Shown: in pieces, positions 1-7,564 of the stretch
Numbering within the stretch: the stretch's first letter is position 1
How the letters are laid out: each line of letters begins with the position of its first letter
NCBI GenBank assembly: GCA_964610315.1
Contig: CAZSVM010000016.1
Coordinates: forward strand, 1-64,000
Direction: 5' to 3'
Source: JAQVEM01 sp964610315
Lineage (GTDB): Bacteria; Actinomycetota; Humimicrobiia; Humimicrobiales; Humimicrobiaceae
DNA length: 64,000 nt
Notes under the pieces: model-generated
What the model was told of the DNA's origin: nothing
Database searches by the model: none
What the model saw: only the letters and a program-made list of their open reading frames with translations
Made by a program: the position numbers and the translations under genes

Positions 1-50
1 CTTGTCTGGCAGACAAGAGGTCGGCGGTTCAACTCCGCTCATCTCCACCA
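1..50 (+). tRNA. tRNA-Ala (GGC anticodon), 3' part
   Basis: Only the 3' part lies in the window, from the anticodon stem onward. The anticodon stem is CTTGT/ACAAG around the loop CTGGCAG, giving anticodon GGC at 8-10 (alanine). A T arm with loop TTCAACT follows, then the acceptor 3' strand CATCTCC, discriminator A and an encoded CCA at 48-50. Position 70 is T, as needed for the G3:U70 pair that alanyl-tRNA synthetase recognises, although the 5' strand is outside the window. Eight T residues follow directly and probably end transcription. Confidence 0.88.
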
Positions 51-121
51 TTTTTTTTATTAATATTTTGGTTTAAGATATTTATACACCCAATGGACTT
101 TAATAATGGGGGAGTGCTGTC

Positions 122-1033
122 TTGATAGAAAATTTAAATAATTTTTTAAAGAAATATAATTACAGAGCTGGAATCGTTCCCTTCAGTAGATTAGGAGAGC
201 TTAGAAGGGAGATAGAAAATTGGTATAAAAAGGGATATATCAATAAGACATTATATGCATCATATCTGGGTGGTTTTTTTAAAAAAGAAAGTTCCTTTAA
301 GCCTGAGTCCGTAATAATAGTAGCAGTTCCACAACCCCAGTATCGTCTGTACTCTAATATTAAAAATAAACGCATTCCGGTCATCATTCCACCTACCTAT
401 GTGAATAGTTATAAGATAAATCAGGAAGTGGGTGCTCTTCTGAACCGCTTTATGTCCGGTACAGGATATATGGTTGAGGCTGCCATATTGCCCGAGAAAC
501 TTCTGGCAGTTCGGAGCGGTATAAGCAAGTATGGGAAGAATAACATTTCTTATATCGAAGATCTGGGAAGTTTTTATCAGTTAGAAGCTTTTTTCTCAAA
601 TGTTACTTGCAGTGATGAAAACTGGTATGAGGAAAGAGAATTAGAAAAATGTTCTGACTGCAGGATTTGTTTAAAAAATTGCCCTACCGGGGCAATTTCC
701 ACTTCTCGCTTTCTTCTTCGTGCAGAAAAATGTTTGACTTTTTTTAACGAGGGAGATGAGGGATTTCCTTTATGGATCAAATCGGAATTTCATAATTGCT
801 TGATTGGCTGCATGAAATGCCAGATTGTTTGCCCGTATAATGAGCCTTTTATTAACCGGATAAAAGACACCACCGAATTTACTTCAGAAGAGACTGAAAT
901 TTTACTTCAGGATCTACCGGCTGAAAAGCTTCCTTCCTCGATTACTAATAAGATAAACCTTCTAGGTCTGGAAGATTATATTGGTGTAATACCAAGAAAT
1001 CTGAAGGCGCTGCTCCAAAAAGAGAAAATATAA
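122..1033 (+). CDS. QueG-like double [4Fe-4S] cluster protein
   Basis: A 303-residue soluble protein of the epoxyqueuosine reductase (QueG, COG1600) superfamily. Two ferredoxin-type cysteine sets are visible: C177, C180, C183 and C187 followed by PTGAI, and C226, C230, C233 and C237 followed by P. True QueG uses cobalamin and two clusters to make queuosine in tRNA. This protein is shorter than typical QueG (about 350-380 residues), has no C-terminal HEAT-like tail, and the region before the clusters (SGISKYGKNN) only partly resembles the family signature. The fold assignment is therefore firm, but the queuosine role is inference. The TTG start has a GGGGGAG ribosome site at 108-114, a good spacing. 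No queuosine genes lie nearby. Confidence 0.7.
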   Translation: MIENLNNFLKKYNYRAGIVPFSRLGELRREIENWYKKGYINKTLYASYLGGFFKKESSFKPESVIIVAVPQPQYRLYSNIKNKRIPVIIPPTYVNSYKINQEVGALLNRFMSGTGYMVEAAILPEKLLAVRSGISKYGKNNISYIEDLGSFYQLEAFFSNVTCSDENWYEERELEKCSDCRICLKNCPTGAISTSRFLLRAEKCLTFFNEGDEGFPLWIKSEFHNCLIGCMKCQIVCPYNEPFINRIKDTTEFTSEETEILLQDLPAEKLPSSITNKINLLGLEDYIGVIPRNLKALLQKEKI

Positions 1034-1206
1034 AGAATAGGATAAGACTTAAATCTACTTAAGATTATTGTTTATCCCTATTATTATTTATCGTATAATT
1101 TTTTAATGTAGCTGCTCTTATGATATTATTAATTAAAGTTTATACATGAATCTAGTTAACGCTAAAATTATAATTTTTATTAACATAAAACTAAAGGTGA
1201 ATGGTA

Positions 1207-1791
1207 ATGGAAGTAATTAAATTGAAACCTGAGAAGGAACTGAAAATTCTATGGAACATAACCTGGGCGATTACTCTGATACTGGGAGTAATTTTTTGGT
1301 TGATTCTTGCATTTACTATAGACTTATGGATTATCTGGATACTGGTTTTTTCCTGGATTGTAATTATGATACCGGTGATTATATGGATTCCGGCTGCTTT
1401 TAGAGCCTTAGAATATTACATCGATGACGAAGGCGTTAAGATGAAAGGCGGGGTAGTATGGAAGAAGCAGGTTACGGTTCCATACTCGAAAGTAACCAAC
1501 GTAGATGTAACCCAGGGACCTCTGCAAAGATATTACAATATCGGAACCATTCACGTTCAGACAGCGGGTGCCGGCGGCAAGCAGGGAGAAAAAGCCGAAT
1601 TAAAAATAAATGGGATAAGGGAGCTCGATAAGGTAAGGGATACCATTATAAAAAAAGTAAAAGATTCGACCTATCAATCAGTAAGGATGCCGGACTCTAC
1701 TGAAGAAATTCAGCTGGTAAAAAAAGTATCAGTTCTTGAGGATATATTAAAGGAACTGAAAGAAATAAAGGAATTTCTAAGAAAAGATTGA
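1207..1791 (+). CDS. PH-domain (DUF304/bPH2) membrane protein
   Basis: About 194 residues. Two hydrophobic helices near residues 15-65 form a hairpin. A bacterial PH-like domain follows, including the stretch YIDDEGVKMKGGVVWKKQ and then VPYSKVTNVDVTQGPLQRYY, typical of the YdbS/YdbT (DUF304) family. The C-terminal tail (LEDILKELKEIKEFL) looks amphipathic. The family's function is unknown; it is membrane-bound with a cytosolic or external PH fold. The ORF opens at ATG 1201, but AAGGTG at 1194-1199 touches that codon, while ATG 1207 has a 7-nt spacer, so 1207 is the preferred start. It stands alone, 170 bases downstream of the QueG-like gene. Confidence 0.8.
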   Translation: MEVIKLKPEKELKILWNITWAITLILGVIFWLILAFTIDLWIIWILVFSWIVIMIPVIIWIPAAFRALEYYIDDEGVKMKGGVVWKKQVTVPYSKVTNVDVTQGPLQRYYNIGTIHVQTAGAGGKQGEKAELKINGIRELDKVRDTIIKKVKDSTYQSVRMPDSTEEIQLVKKVSVLEDILKELKEIKEFLRKD

Positions 1792-1831
1792 TTATTGTTT
1801 TAAAAAATTTAAGCTGGGAGTTTAAAAAATA

Positions 1832-2929
1832 ATTAAATTAGGAATAATCGGTCTTCCCAATGTCGGTAAAAGTACACTTTTTAATGCCATAACTGCTGCC
1901 GGGGCAGAAGCTTCAAATTATCCTTTCTGTACTGTGGAGCCTAATGTCGCAACTGTTCCGGTTCCAGACAGCAGACTGCAGGAATTAGCCAGGATAGTAA
2001 AACCGGAAAAGGTTATTCCTGCCGCTGTTGAATTTGTAGATATAGCCGGATTGGTAAAAGGAGCCAGTAAAGGTGAAGGTCTGGGAAATAAGTTCCTATC
2101 TCATATACGGGAAGTAGATGCTGTTATTCATGTTGTAAGGTGCTTCAGGGACCAAAATGTTTCCCATGTATATCCAGATTTAAATCCGGTCAGAGATGTT
2201 GAAACGGTTAATCTTGAACTAATTCTTTCGGATATCGAAGGTATTGAAAAAAGGATTGATAAAACACAAAGAATGGCAAAAAGCGGAGAAAAGAAATACT
2301 TGACAGAATATGAGTTATTGAAAAGGATAAAAGAGGAAATGCTTAAAGGGGTCTCTATAAGAAATATAAAATTAAGTGATGAAGAGAGAACCATTGTAGA
2401 TCAGCTTTTTTTAATCTCAGGAAAACCAGTTATTTATGCTGCAAATGTGGATGAAGATGATCTGGGGAAAAAGATAGAGGATATCCCTACTGCAGAAGAA
2501 CTGTTCCGTTATGCTTCCAGAGAAGGATTGGAGGTAATATTAGTAAGTGCCAAAATCGAGGAAGAGCTATTGGGGCTGGATCCTGATGAAAGGGAAATGT
2601 TTATGAAAGAGCTTGGTATATCCAAATCAGGCATAGACAGATTGATAAAAGCTTCTTACCAGCTGCTGGGACTAATTAGTTTTTTAACCATAAAACTTCC
2701 CGAAGTACGGGCATGGACCGTTAAAAAAGGAACCAGGGCACCAGAAGCTGCCGGTAAAATTCATACTGATTTCCAAAAAGGATTTATAAATGTTGAAATT
2801 ATAGATTATCATACTCTTATGGATATCGGTTCATATGCGGAGGCAAAAGAAAGGGGATTGGTCCGACGTGAAGGAAAAGATTATATAATGAAGGACGGAG
2901 ATATTGCCCTGTTCAGGTTTAGTGTGTAA
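1832..2929 (+). CDS. ychF: YchF/OLA1-type GTPase/ATPase with a non-canonical start
   Basis: YchF is a universally conserved P-loop NTPase of the Obg family that binds ribosomes and hydrolyses ATP. The first ordinary start codon is GTG 1934, but starting there would lose the P-loop. The same frame upstream encodes KLGIIGLPNVGKST (1835-1876), the family N terminus, and an in-frame TAA lies at 1823-1825. Between them only ATA 1829 and ATT 1832 can serve as start; GGGAG at 1816-1820 is a suitable ribosome site, 8 and 11 nt away. ATT gives a 365-residue protein, the normal family length. The G3-like DIAGLVKGASKGEG motif and the C-terminal TGS-like domain (AWTVKKGTRAPEAAGKIHTD) are present. The product is certain; the exact start codon is inferred. 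Confidence 0.93.
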   Translation: MKLGIIGLPNVGKSTLFNAITAAGAEASNYPFCTVEPNVATVPVPDSRLQELARIVKPEKVIPAAVEFVDIAGLVKGASKGEGLGNKFLSHIREVDAVIHVVRCFRDQNVSHVYPDLNPVRDVETVNLELILSDIEGIEKRIDKTQRMAKSGEKKYLTEYELLKRIKEEMLKGVSIRNIKLSDEERTIVDQLFLISGKPVIYAANVDEDDLGKKIEDIPTAEELFRYASREGLEVILVSAKIEEELLGLDPDEREMFMKELGISKSGIDRLIKASYQLLGLISFLTIKLPEVRAWTVKKGTRAPEAAGKIHTDFQKGFINVEIIDYHTLMDIGSYAEAKERGLVRREGKDYIMKDGDIALFRFSV

Positions 2930-3020
2930 ATTGAGTTTTCCTATATTCATTTGTATAATGTAAGTTGGTTTTCAGGGATATTGAGAAATCTTTTATTTCT
3001 ATAAATCAGAAAGGAAATTC

Positions 3021-4046
3021 TTGGAGAGACGGGGTAGAAGAGAAACAATCATAACTCTAATAATAATGGTTATAATTGCAGTGGTAATTGTAAGCTGGCT
3101 TTCTGGTTTATGGAGTTGTGAGAATGGCAGAAAAGAATTAACCGATACAGAAAGGTTAACCATTTCCGATTATGTAAACTCCATTTCGGTTCTGGTTCAA
3201 CAATCCAATAAAATCTCTTATAACTTTTTTAATGTTATGGACAGGGCAAGAGAAATGACCCGGGAAGACCTGGATAGTGAACTTCTAAAAATAATCGAAG
3301 AAAGCAAAGTAGTTCTGGAGAATAGTAAAGAATTAGTCCCCCCTGAATTTTTTGAAGTTGCTCAAGGATATCTGGAATTGGTGTTCGAAACCAGGAACAG
3401 GGCTTATGAGGACTTCAGGCCGGCTCTGTTCAATGCGTTGCAGGATCTTGATCTGGATATATCTACTACTCAAATAACTAATACCTTTTTGTATATGTTC
3501 ATGAGCGATGAGATATATTTATATTTTCAGGATAAATTAAAAGAATCAGGAGAGAAGCTGGGAATAAGTAATCTTACTATAATCGATTCGGTTGTTCTAA
3601 AAGACAGGAATCTTACCAATACTCAGAGTGTTATGGGATTTATTTCAGAGATTAAATCAGTTACCGAGCTGCAGGAAAGGAGAGGAGTAGCGGTTATCGG
3701 CGACAGTATAAAATTTGATCCCGAGGTACTTAATGAGCAGGGTGATTACTGGATATTGGCTAATGGTTCGGAAATAAGTGTTGCTATTGACATACAAAAC
3801 CAGGGTAACGTAATAGAAAATAATGTGAATGTGATTATGAAATATGTAACTGAAGATAATATTTCCGAAGAAAAAGAATATACTATAGCAACGATCAATC
3901 CTTCCGAGCAGAAAGTAGTGACTATATCGGGATTTACTGCTTATCCCGGTAGAAAATGTGTGCTGGAGATAACTGCAGGTCCCGTACCTAATGAAGTACT
4001 TACCACCAATAATACTGCTACCTTTAGATTTATGATGGAGGATTAA
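3021..4046 (+). CDS. membrane-anchored exported protein with CARDB-like C terminus
   Basis: A 341-residue protein. The basic N terminus MERRGRRE is followed by one hydrophobic helix (about residues 9-30), so it is probably anchored with the rest outside the membrane. The middle is helical and charged. The last ~90 residues form a beta-rich domain with the pattern of CARDB/adhesion-type Ig-like domains (conserved N-x-G-N near GNVIENNVNV, an acidic turn, and NEVLTTNNTATF at the end). The TTG start at 3021 has AAGGA at 3011-3015. I do not recognise a specific family. It lies between ychF and a peptidoglycan peptidase gene, which suggests an envelope role but no defined function. Confidence 0.6.
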   Translation: MERRGRRETIITLIIMVIIAVVIVSWLSGLWSCENGRKELTDTERLTISDYVNSISVLVQQSNKISYNFFNVMDRAREMTREDLDSELLKIIEESKVVLENSKELVPPEFFEVAQGYLELVFETRNRAYEDFRPALFNALQDLDLDISTTQITNTFLYMFMSDEIYLYFQDKLKESGEKLGISNLTIIDSVVLKDRNLTNTQSVMGFISEIKSVTELQERRGVAVIGDSIKFDPEVLNEQGDYWILANGSEISVAIDIQNQGNVIENNVNVIMKYVTEDNISEEKEYTIATINPSEQKVVTISGFTAYPGRKCVLEITAGPVPNEVLTTNNTATFRFMMED

Positions 4047-4184
4047 AAAACCGGGTAGAAATTTTTAATTCAATAATATAGATGATTTTTATAGTAAAGA
4101 TTTAAATTTAAGCAAAAAGGTTTTCCATATCAGAATTATAGGTTATAATGTTATATCTAATTTTAAAATCGTAAGTTTTTGTTT

Positions 4185-5129
4185 ATGGAGGATAAAAAGC
4201 ATAAATCTTTCACACTGCTGATTTTATCGGATGCCAGGTCAAAAATACGAAAGATAAAAATTACTCATAATCTATTAAGATTATTATTCATCGCTTTAAT
4301 AATAATAACAGCCTCTGCCGTAATTTTAGTTTCGGATGTGTTTATTGTCCGTCAGAAATTAAATGAAAAAGTAGCCGAACTGGAAAGAGTTCAATATAAG
4401 GTTAACTATAAAGAAGTTGAACTGGCAAATCTGGAAAAAAAGACCAAGGAAATAGAATCAAAAACAAAAGTTCTGGAAAGTTATCTGCAGGAAGTAGAAG
4501 ATCTTGACCGTATGGTTAGAGATATAACCGGTAAAGGCGGATATGAGGAAGAAGTAGCAGTTTATACTGCAGATTTAAGTTCCGATATCAAATTAGAAGA
4601 AGATCCCAATGAGATTTATTATTATATTAGCGACCAGGAAGAGGGACTTGATGATATAGATGCCCTTCTGGATGATCTTTTGAGTAAAGCTCCTGAATTA
4701 TCCGAGGTGCTTTCGGAAGATAAGCAAAATATGGAGGATCATATATACCTTATGGAGCACACCCCTAATATCTGGCCTACCTGGGGAACCATCACATCTG
4801 TTTTTGGAGAGAGAAGAGCAGGCCACATTCATAAAGGATTGGATATTGCCAACAGTACCGGCACCAACATACATGCGACCGCAAGCGGGGTGGTAATTTT
4901 TGCCGGATGGCAGGGAAGCTATGGAAGGAAGGTAATGATTTATCATGGATTCGGATATACCACAGTTTATGCCCATCTCAGTAAAATTTATGTTAATGTG
5001 GGAGATGAAGTAACCAAAGATGACATTATAGGAGCAATGGGAGATACCGGAAACAGCACAGGAACACACCTGCATTATGAAGTTCTGGTGGACGGCATTC
5101 CAAATAATCCCGCGGATTTTCTTCCATAA
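4185..5129 (+). CDS. M23 (LytM-type) peptidoglycan metallopeptidase with coiled coil
   Basis: About 314 residues. A short cytosolic N terminus leads to a membrane helix (about residues 30-52), a heptad-rich coiled coil (about 55-115) and a linker. The C-terminal M23 domain has the zinc ligands HKGLD (H-x3-D), a later YAH, and HLHYE (HxH). This architecture is that of EnvC/NlpD-like or sporulation-type cell-wall hydrolases, which cut cross-link peptides or activate amidases outside the membrane. All metal ligands are present, so it should be active. An ORF start at TTG 4179 is also open; ATG 4185 was preferred. No strong ribosome site is visible for either. Confidence 0.88.
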   Translation: MEDKKHKSFTLLILSDARSKIRKIKITHNLLRLLFIALIIITASAVILVSDVFIVRQKLNEKVAELERVQYKVNYKEVELANLEKKTKEIESKTKVLESYLQEVEDLDRMVRDITGKGGYEEEVAVYTADLSSDIKLEEDPNEIYYYISDQEEGLDDIDALLDDLLSKAPELSEVLSEDKQNMEDHIYLMEHTPNIWPTWGTITSVFGERRAGHIHKGLDIANSTGTNIHATASGVVIFAGWQGSYGRKVMIYHGFGYTTVYAHLSKIYVNVGDEVTKDDIIGAMGDTGNSTGTHLHYEVLVDGIPNNPADFLP

Positions 5130-5245
5130 CAGGGATTCCAATTTACAAAACTGATTTTGTTTTATATTATTTTCAATCAATAAAATATATGTAGTTATTT
5201 ATTTTTTTTTATTATAATCATTTTTAATCAGAATATATTATTAAT

Positions 5246-6100
5246 ATGAGTAAAAAAAGGAAAATAGCATACCTGGGTCCGCCGGGTACATTTAGCGAGG
5301 AAGCTCTGGATAAATTTATGGGGGGCTCCGGCCAGATAGAAAAAATACCATACACTACAGTGGTGGAGGTTATAAAAAGTGTGGACAGGGGCCAGGTTGA
5401 TGAAGGACTGGTACCTATTGAAAATTCTATTGAGGGTTCGGTAAATATTACTCAGGATATTCTTACCTTCGAAAGTGAAGCGAAGATAATAGGGGAGGTA
5501 ACTATTCCGGTTAAACACAGTCTTATCGGTAAGAGAAAAATTAGACTTAAAGATATAAAAAAAGTAATATCCCACCCCCATGCTACTGCACAATGCAGAA
5601 AGTTTTTGTCCGCAAATTTAAAAGGAGTTGAAATAATAGCTGCTAATAGTACTGCCGAGGCTGTTAAAATTTTAAAAAAAGAGGCTGATGATACAGCTGC
5701 AATAGGAACCAAAACGGCGGCAAGGATTTACGGACTGGAAATAATAGAAAACGACATTGAAGATAATAAGGATAACAAAACCAGATTCGTTTTTATCGGA
5801 AACAAAATACAACCAAAAACGGGCAGTGATAAGACTTCGATTGTCTGCTTCCTTAAAGAGGACAGGCCGGGGAGCTTATATAATATACTCAAGGAATTTG
5901 CCGAAAGGAATGTTAATTTAACCAGACTGGAATCAAGGCCGGCTAAAAAGAATCTGGGGGATTACGTATTTATGATAGATCTCGACGGCCATTTGCATGA
6001 TGAGAAAGTTTTTGAAGCTATCGAGGTTTTGAGAAGAAGCGTATACCTGGTCAAAATTTTAGGCTCTTACCCTAAATGGATTGAAGACAAGAAAGAGTAA
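5246..6100 (+). CDS. pheA: prephenate dehydratase
   Basis: A 284-residue enzyme converting prephenate to phenylpyruvate in phenylalanine synthesis. The N-terminal catalytic part begins IAYLGPPGTFSEEAL and contains VPIENSIEGSV, SHPHATAQCR and the family TRF motif (NKTRFVFIGN). The C-terminal ACT domain (KEDRPGSLYNILKEFAE, then ESRPAKKNLGDYVFMIDL) matches the phenylalanine-binding regulatory domain, so feedback inhibition is likely. There is no chorismate mutase domain. serS follows after 18 bases, suggesting co-transcription. A TATAAT at 5213-5218 is a plausible promoter element; no clear ribosome site precedes the ATG. Confidence 0.95.
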   Translation: MSKKRKIAYLGPPGTFSEEALDKFMGGSGQIEKIPYTTVVEVIKSVDRGQVDEGLVPIENSIEGSVNITQDILTFESEAKIIGEVTIPVKHSLIGKRKIRLKDIKKVISHPHATAQCRKFLSANLKGVEIIAANSTAEAVKILKKEADDTAAIGTKTAARIYGLEIIENDIEDNKDNKTRFVFIGNKIQPKTGSDKTSIVCFLKEDRPGSLYNILKEFAERNVNLTRLESRPAKKNLGDYVFMIDLDGHLHDEKVFEAIEVLRRSVYLVKILGSYPKWIEDKKE

Positions 6101-6118
6101 TACCAGTGGAGAAAACCG

Positions 6119-7387
6119 ATGATTGATATAGAGTTGTTTAGAAAAAATCCTCAGATCTTTAAATCGGAAATAGAAAAAAGAGGTTTAAAAATCAATACCG
6201 GTATTGGCCTTGAACTGGATAGAAAAAAAAGAGGTCTGATATTCAAAATTGACCGATTAAGGAATGAAAAAAACGTAGCTTCGAAAGCTATACCAAAGCT
6301 TCAGAGTGAAGAGAAAAATAAAAAAATTGACCAGATGAAAAAAATAAATGAGAATCTGCAAAAAATGGAAGTAGAGCTGGCAGATATAGAGCAGCAGTTT
6401 TTCAATCATTTTTCAATGTATCCCAATCTTTCACATGAAAGTACACCGGTTGGAAAAGATGAAAGCGGAAATGTGGTTGAATCTTATTACGGAAGTAAAC
6501 CGGTATTCGATTTTGAACCCAAAAACCATATTGATCTTGGAGTAAACCTGGATATACTTGATGAGGAAAGAGCAGCAAAAATTTCTGGTTCAAGGTTCGT
6601 GTTTTTAAAGAGTGAGGCAGTTTTGCTGGAATTTGCACTAATACAGTATGTTTTGAATATATTGGTGGGAAAAAGATTCAAACCGCTTATGCCGCCATTT
6701 CTGGTAAAAGAGATGGCCATGTACGGCACAGGATTTTTTCCTGTGGAGAAAACGCAGTATTATAAAACGGAGCTTGATGATTTATTTTTAATAGGAACTT
6801 CTGAAGTTCCTATTTGTGCCTATCACAGTGACGAGTTTCAGGATGTAAATGATCTTCCTTTGAAGTATACCGCTTTTTCTACCTGTTTCAGAAGGGAAGC
6901 CGGCAGTTACGGAAAAGATTTAGGGGGGCTTTTCAGAGTTCATCAATTCGATAAAATCGAGATGTTTGTCTTTGCTCACCCCGAACATTCCTGGGAAGAA
7001 TACCAAAAATTAAGGGAGACGTTAGAGGAAATTATGCAAGGTCTGGAATTTCATTACCGGATTGTAAATATGTGTACCGGGGACATTGGGAGTCCCAATG
7101 CTAAAAAATATGACCTGGAAGCCTGGCTTCCAGGTCAAAAAAAGTATAGAGAGCTGGCTTCATGCAGTCATGATACCGATTTTCAAGCTAGAAGGCTGAA
7201 CATAAAATATAAGGATGGCAAGAAAAAAGATCTGGTTCATACCATGAACAGTACCGCCTGTGCTATCGGGAGAACCTTAATAGGAATCTTTGAAAATTAC
7301 CAGGATAGTGAAGGAAATATAAGAATTCCTGAAAAGCTCGTGCCTTATATGGGTGGAATAAATAAAATTTCTAAGAAAACGTCATAG
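6119..7387 (+). CDS. serS: seryl-tRNA synthetase
   Basis: A 422-residue class II synthetase of bacterial type, charging tRNA-Ser. The N-terminal helical arm (about residues 1-105) grips the long variable arm of tRNA-Ser. The catalytic core has motif 2 (FRREAGSYGKDLGGLFRVHQ), a serine-binding TSEVP segment and motif 3 (ACAIGRTLIGIFENYQ). TGGAG at 6107-6111 serves the ATG start. It follows pheA closely and is followed 73 bases later by tRNA-Ser(UGA), one of its own substrates. Further tRNA-Ser genes lie 5-18 kb downstream. Confidence 0.97.
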   Translation: MIDIELFRKNPQIFKSEIEKRGLKINTGIGLELDRKKRGLIFKIDRLRNEKNVASKAIPKLQSEEKNKKIDQMKKINENLQKMEVELADIEQQFFNHFSMYPNLSHESTPVGKDESGNVVESYYGSKPVFDFEPKNHIDLGVNLDILDEERAAKISGSRFVFLKSEAVLLEFALIQYVLNILVGKRFKPLMPPFLVKEMAMYGTGFFPVEKTQYYKTELDDLFLIGTSEVPICAYHSDEFQDVNDLPLKYTAFSTCFRREAGSYGKDLGGLFRVHQFDKIEMFVFAHPEHSWEEYQKLRETLEEIMQGLEFHYRIVNMCTGDIGSPNAKKYDLEAWLPGQKKYRELASCSHDTDFQARRLNIKYKDGKKKDLVHTMNSTACAIGRTLIGIFENYQDSEGNIRIPEKLVPYMGGINKISKKTS

Positions 7388-7439
7388 CTAATAGATACTG
7401 CTTGTAAACTTAATAATGCATTTATAAATCCTGCTTTTA

Positions 7440-7448
7440 TGTTATAAT
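7440..7448 (+). promoter_or_regulatory. extended -10 promoter of tRNA-Ser(UGA)
   Basis: TG, one base, then TATAAT (7443-7448), 12 bases before the mature tRNA. The same TATGTTATAAT string precedes tRNA-Ser(GGA) at 24004-24014. No good -35 element is visible, as expected for extended -10 promoters. Confidence 0.5.
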
Positions 7449-7460
7449 TTGTCTTTGCCT

Positions 7461-7552
7461 GGAGAGGTGGCAGAGTCTGGTTGAATGCGGCGGTCTTGAA
7501 AACCGTTGAAGGTTTATACCTTCCGGGGGTTCAAATCCCTCCCTCTCCGCCA
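7461..7552 (+). tRNA. tRNA-Ser (TGA anticodon)
   Basis: A 92-base tRNA with acceptor GGAGAGG/CCTCTCC, discriminator G and encoded CCA (7550-7552). The anticodon stem-loop has loop CTTGAAA, giving anticodon UGA, and the long variable arm (GAAGGTTTATACCTTC) is typical of tRNA-Ser. It reads UCA and related codons. It lies directly downstream of serS and is followed by the convergent Lon-like gene. Confidence 0.97.
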
Positions 7553-7564
7553 TAAAGCTGCCAT

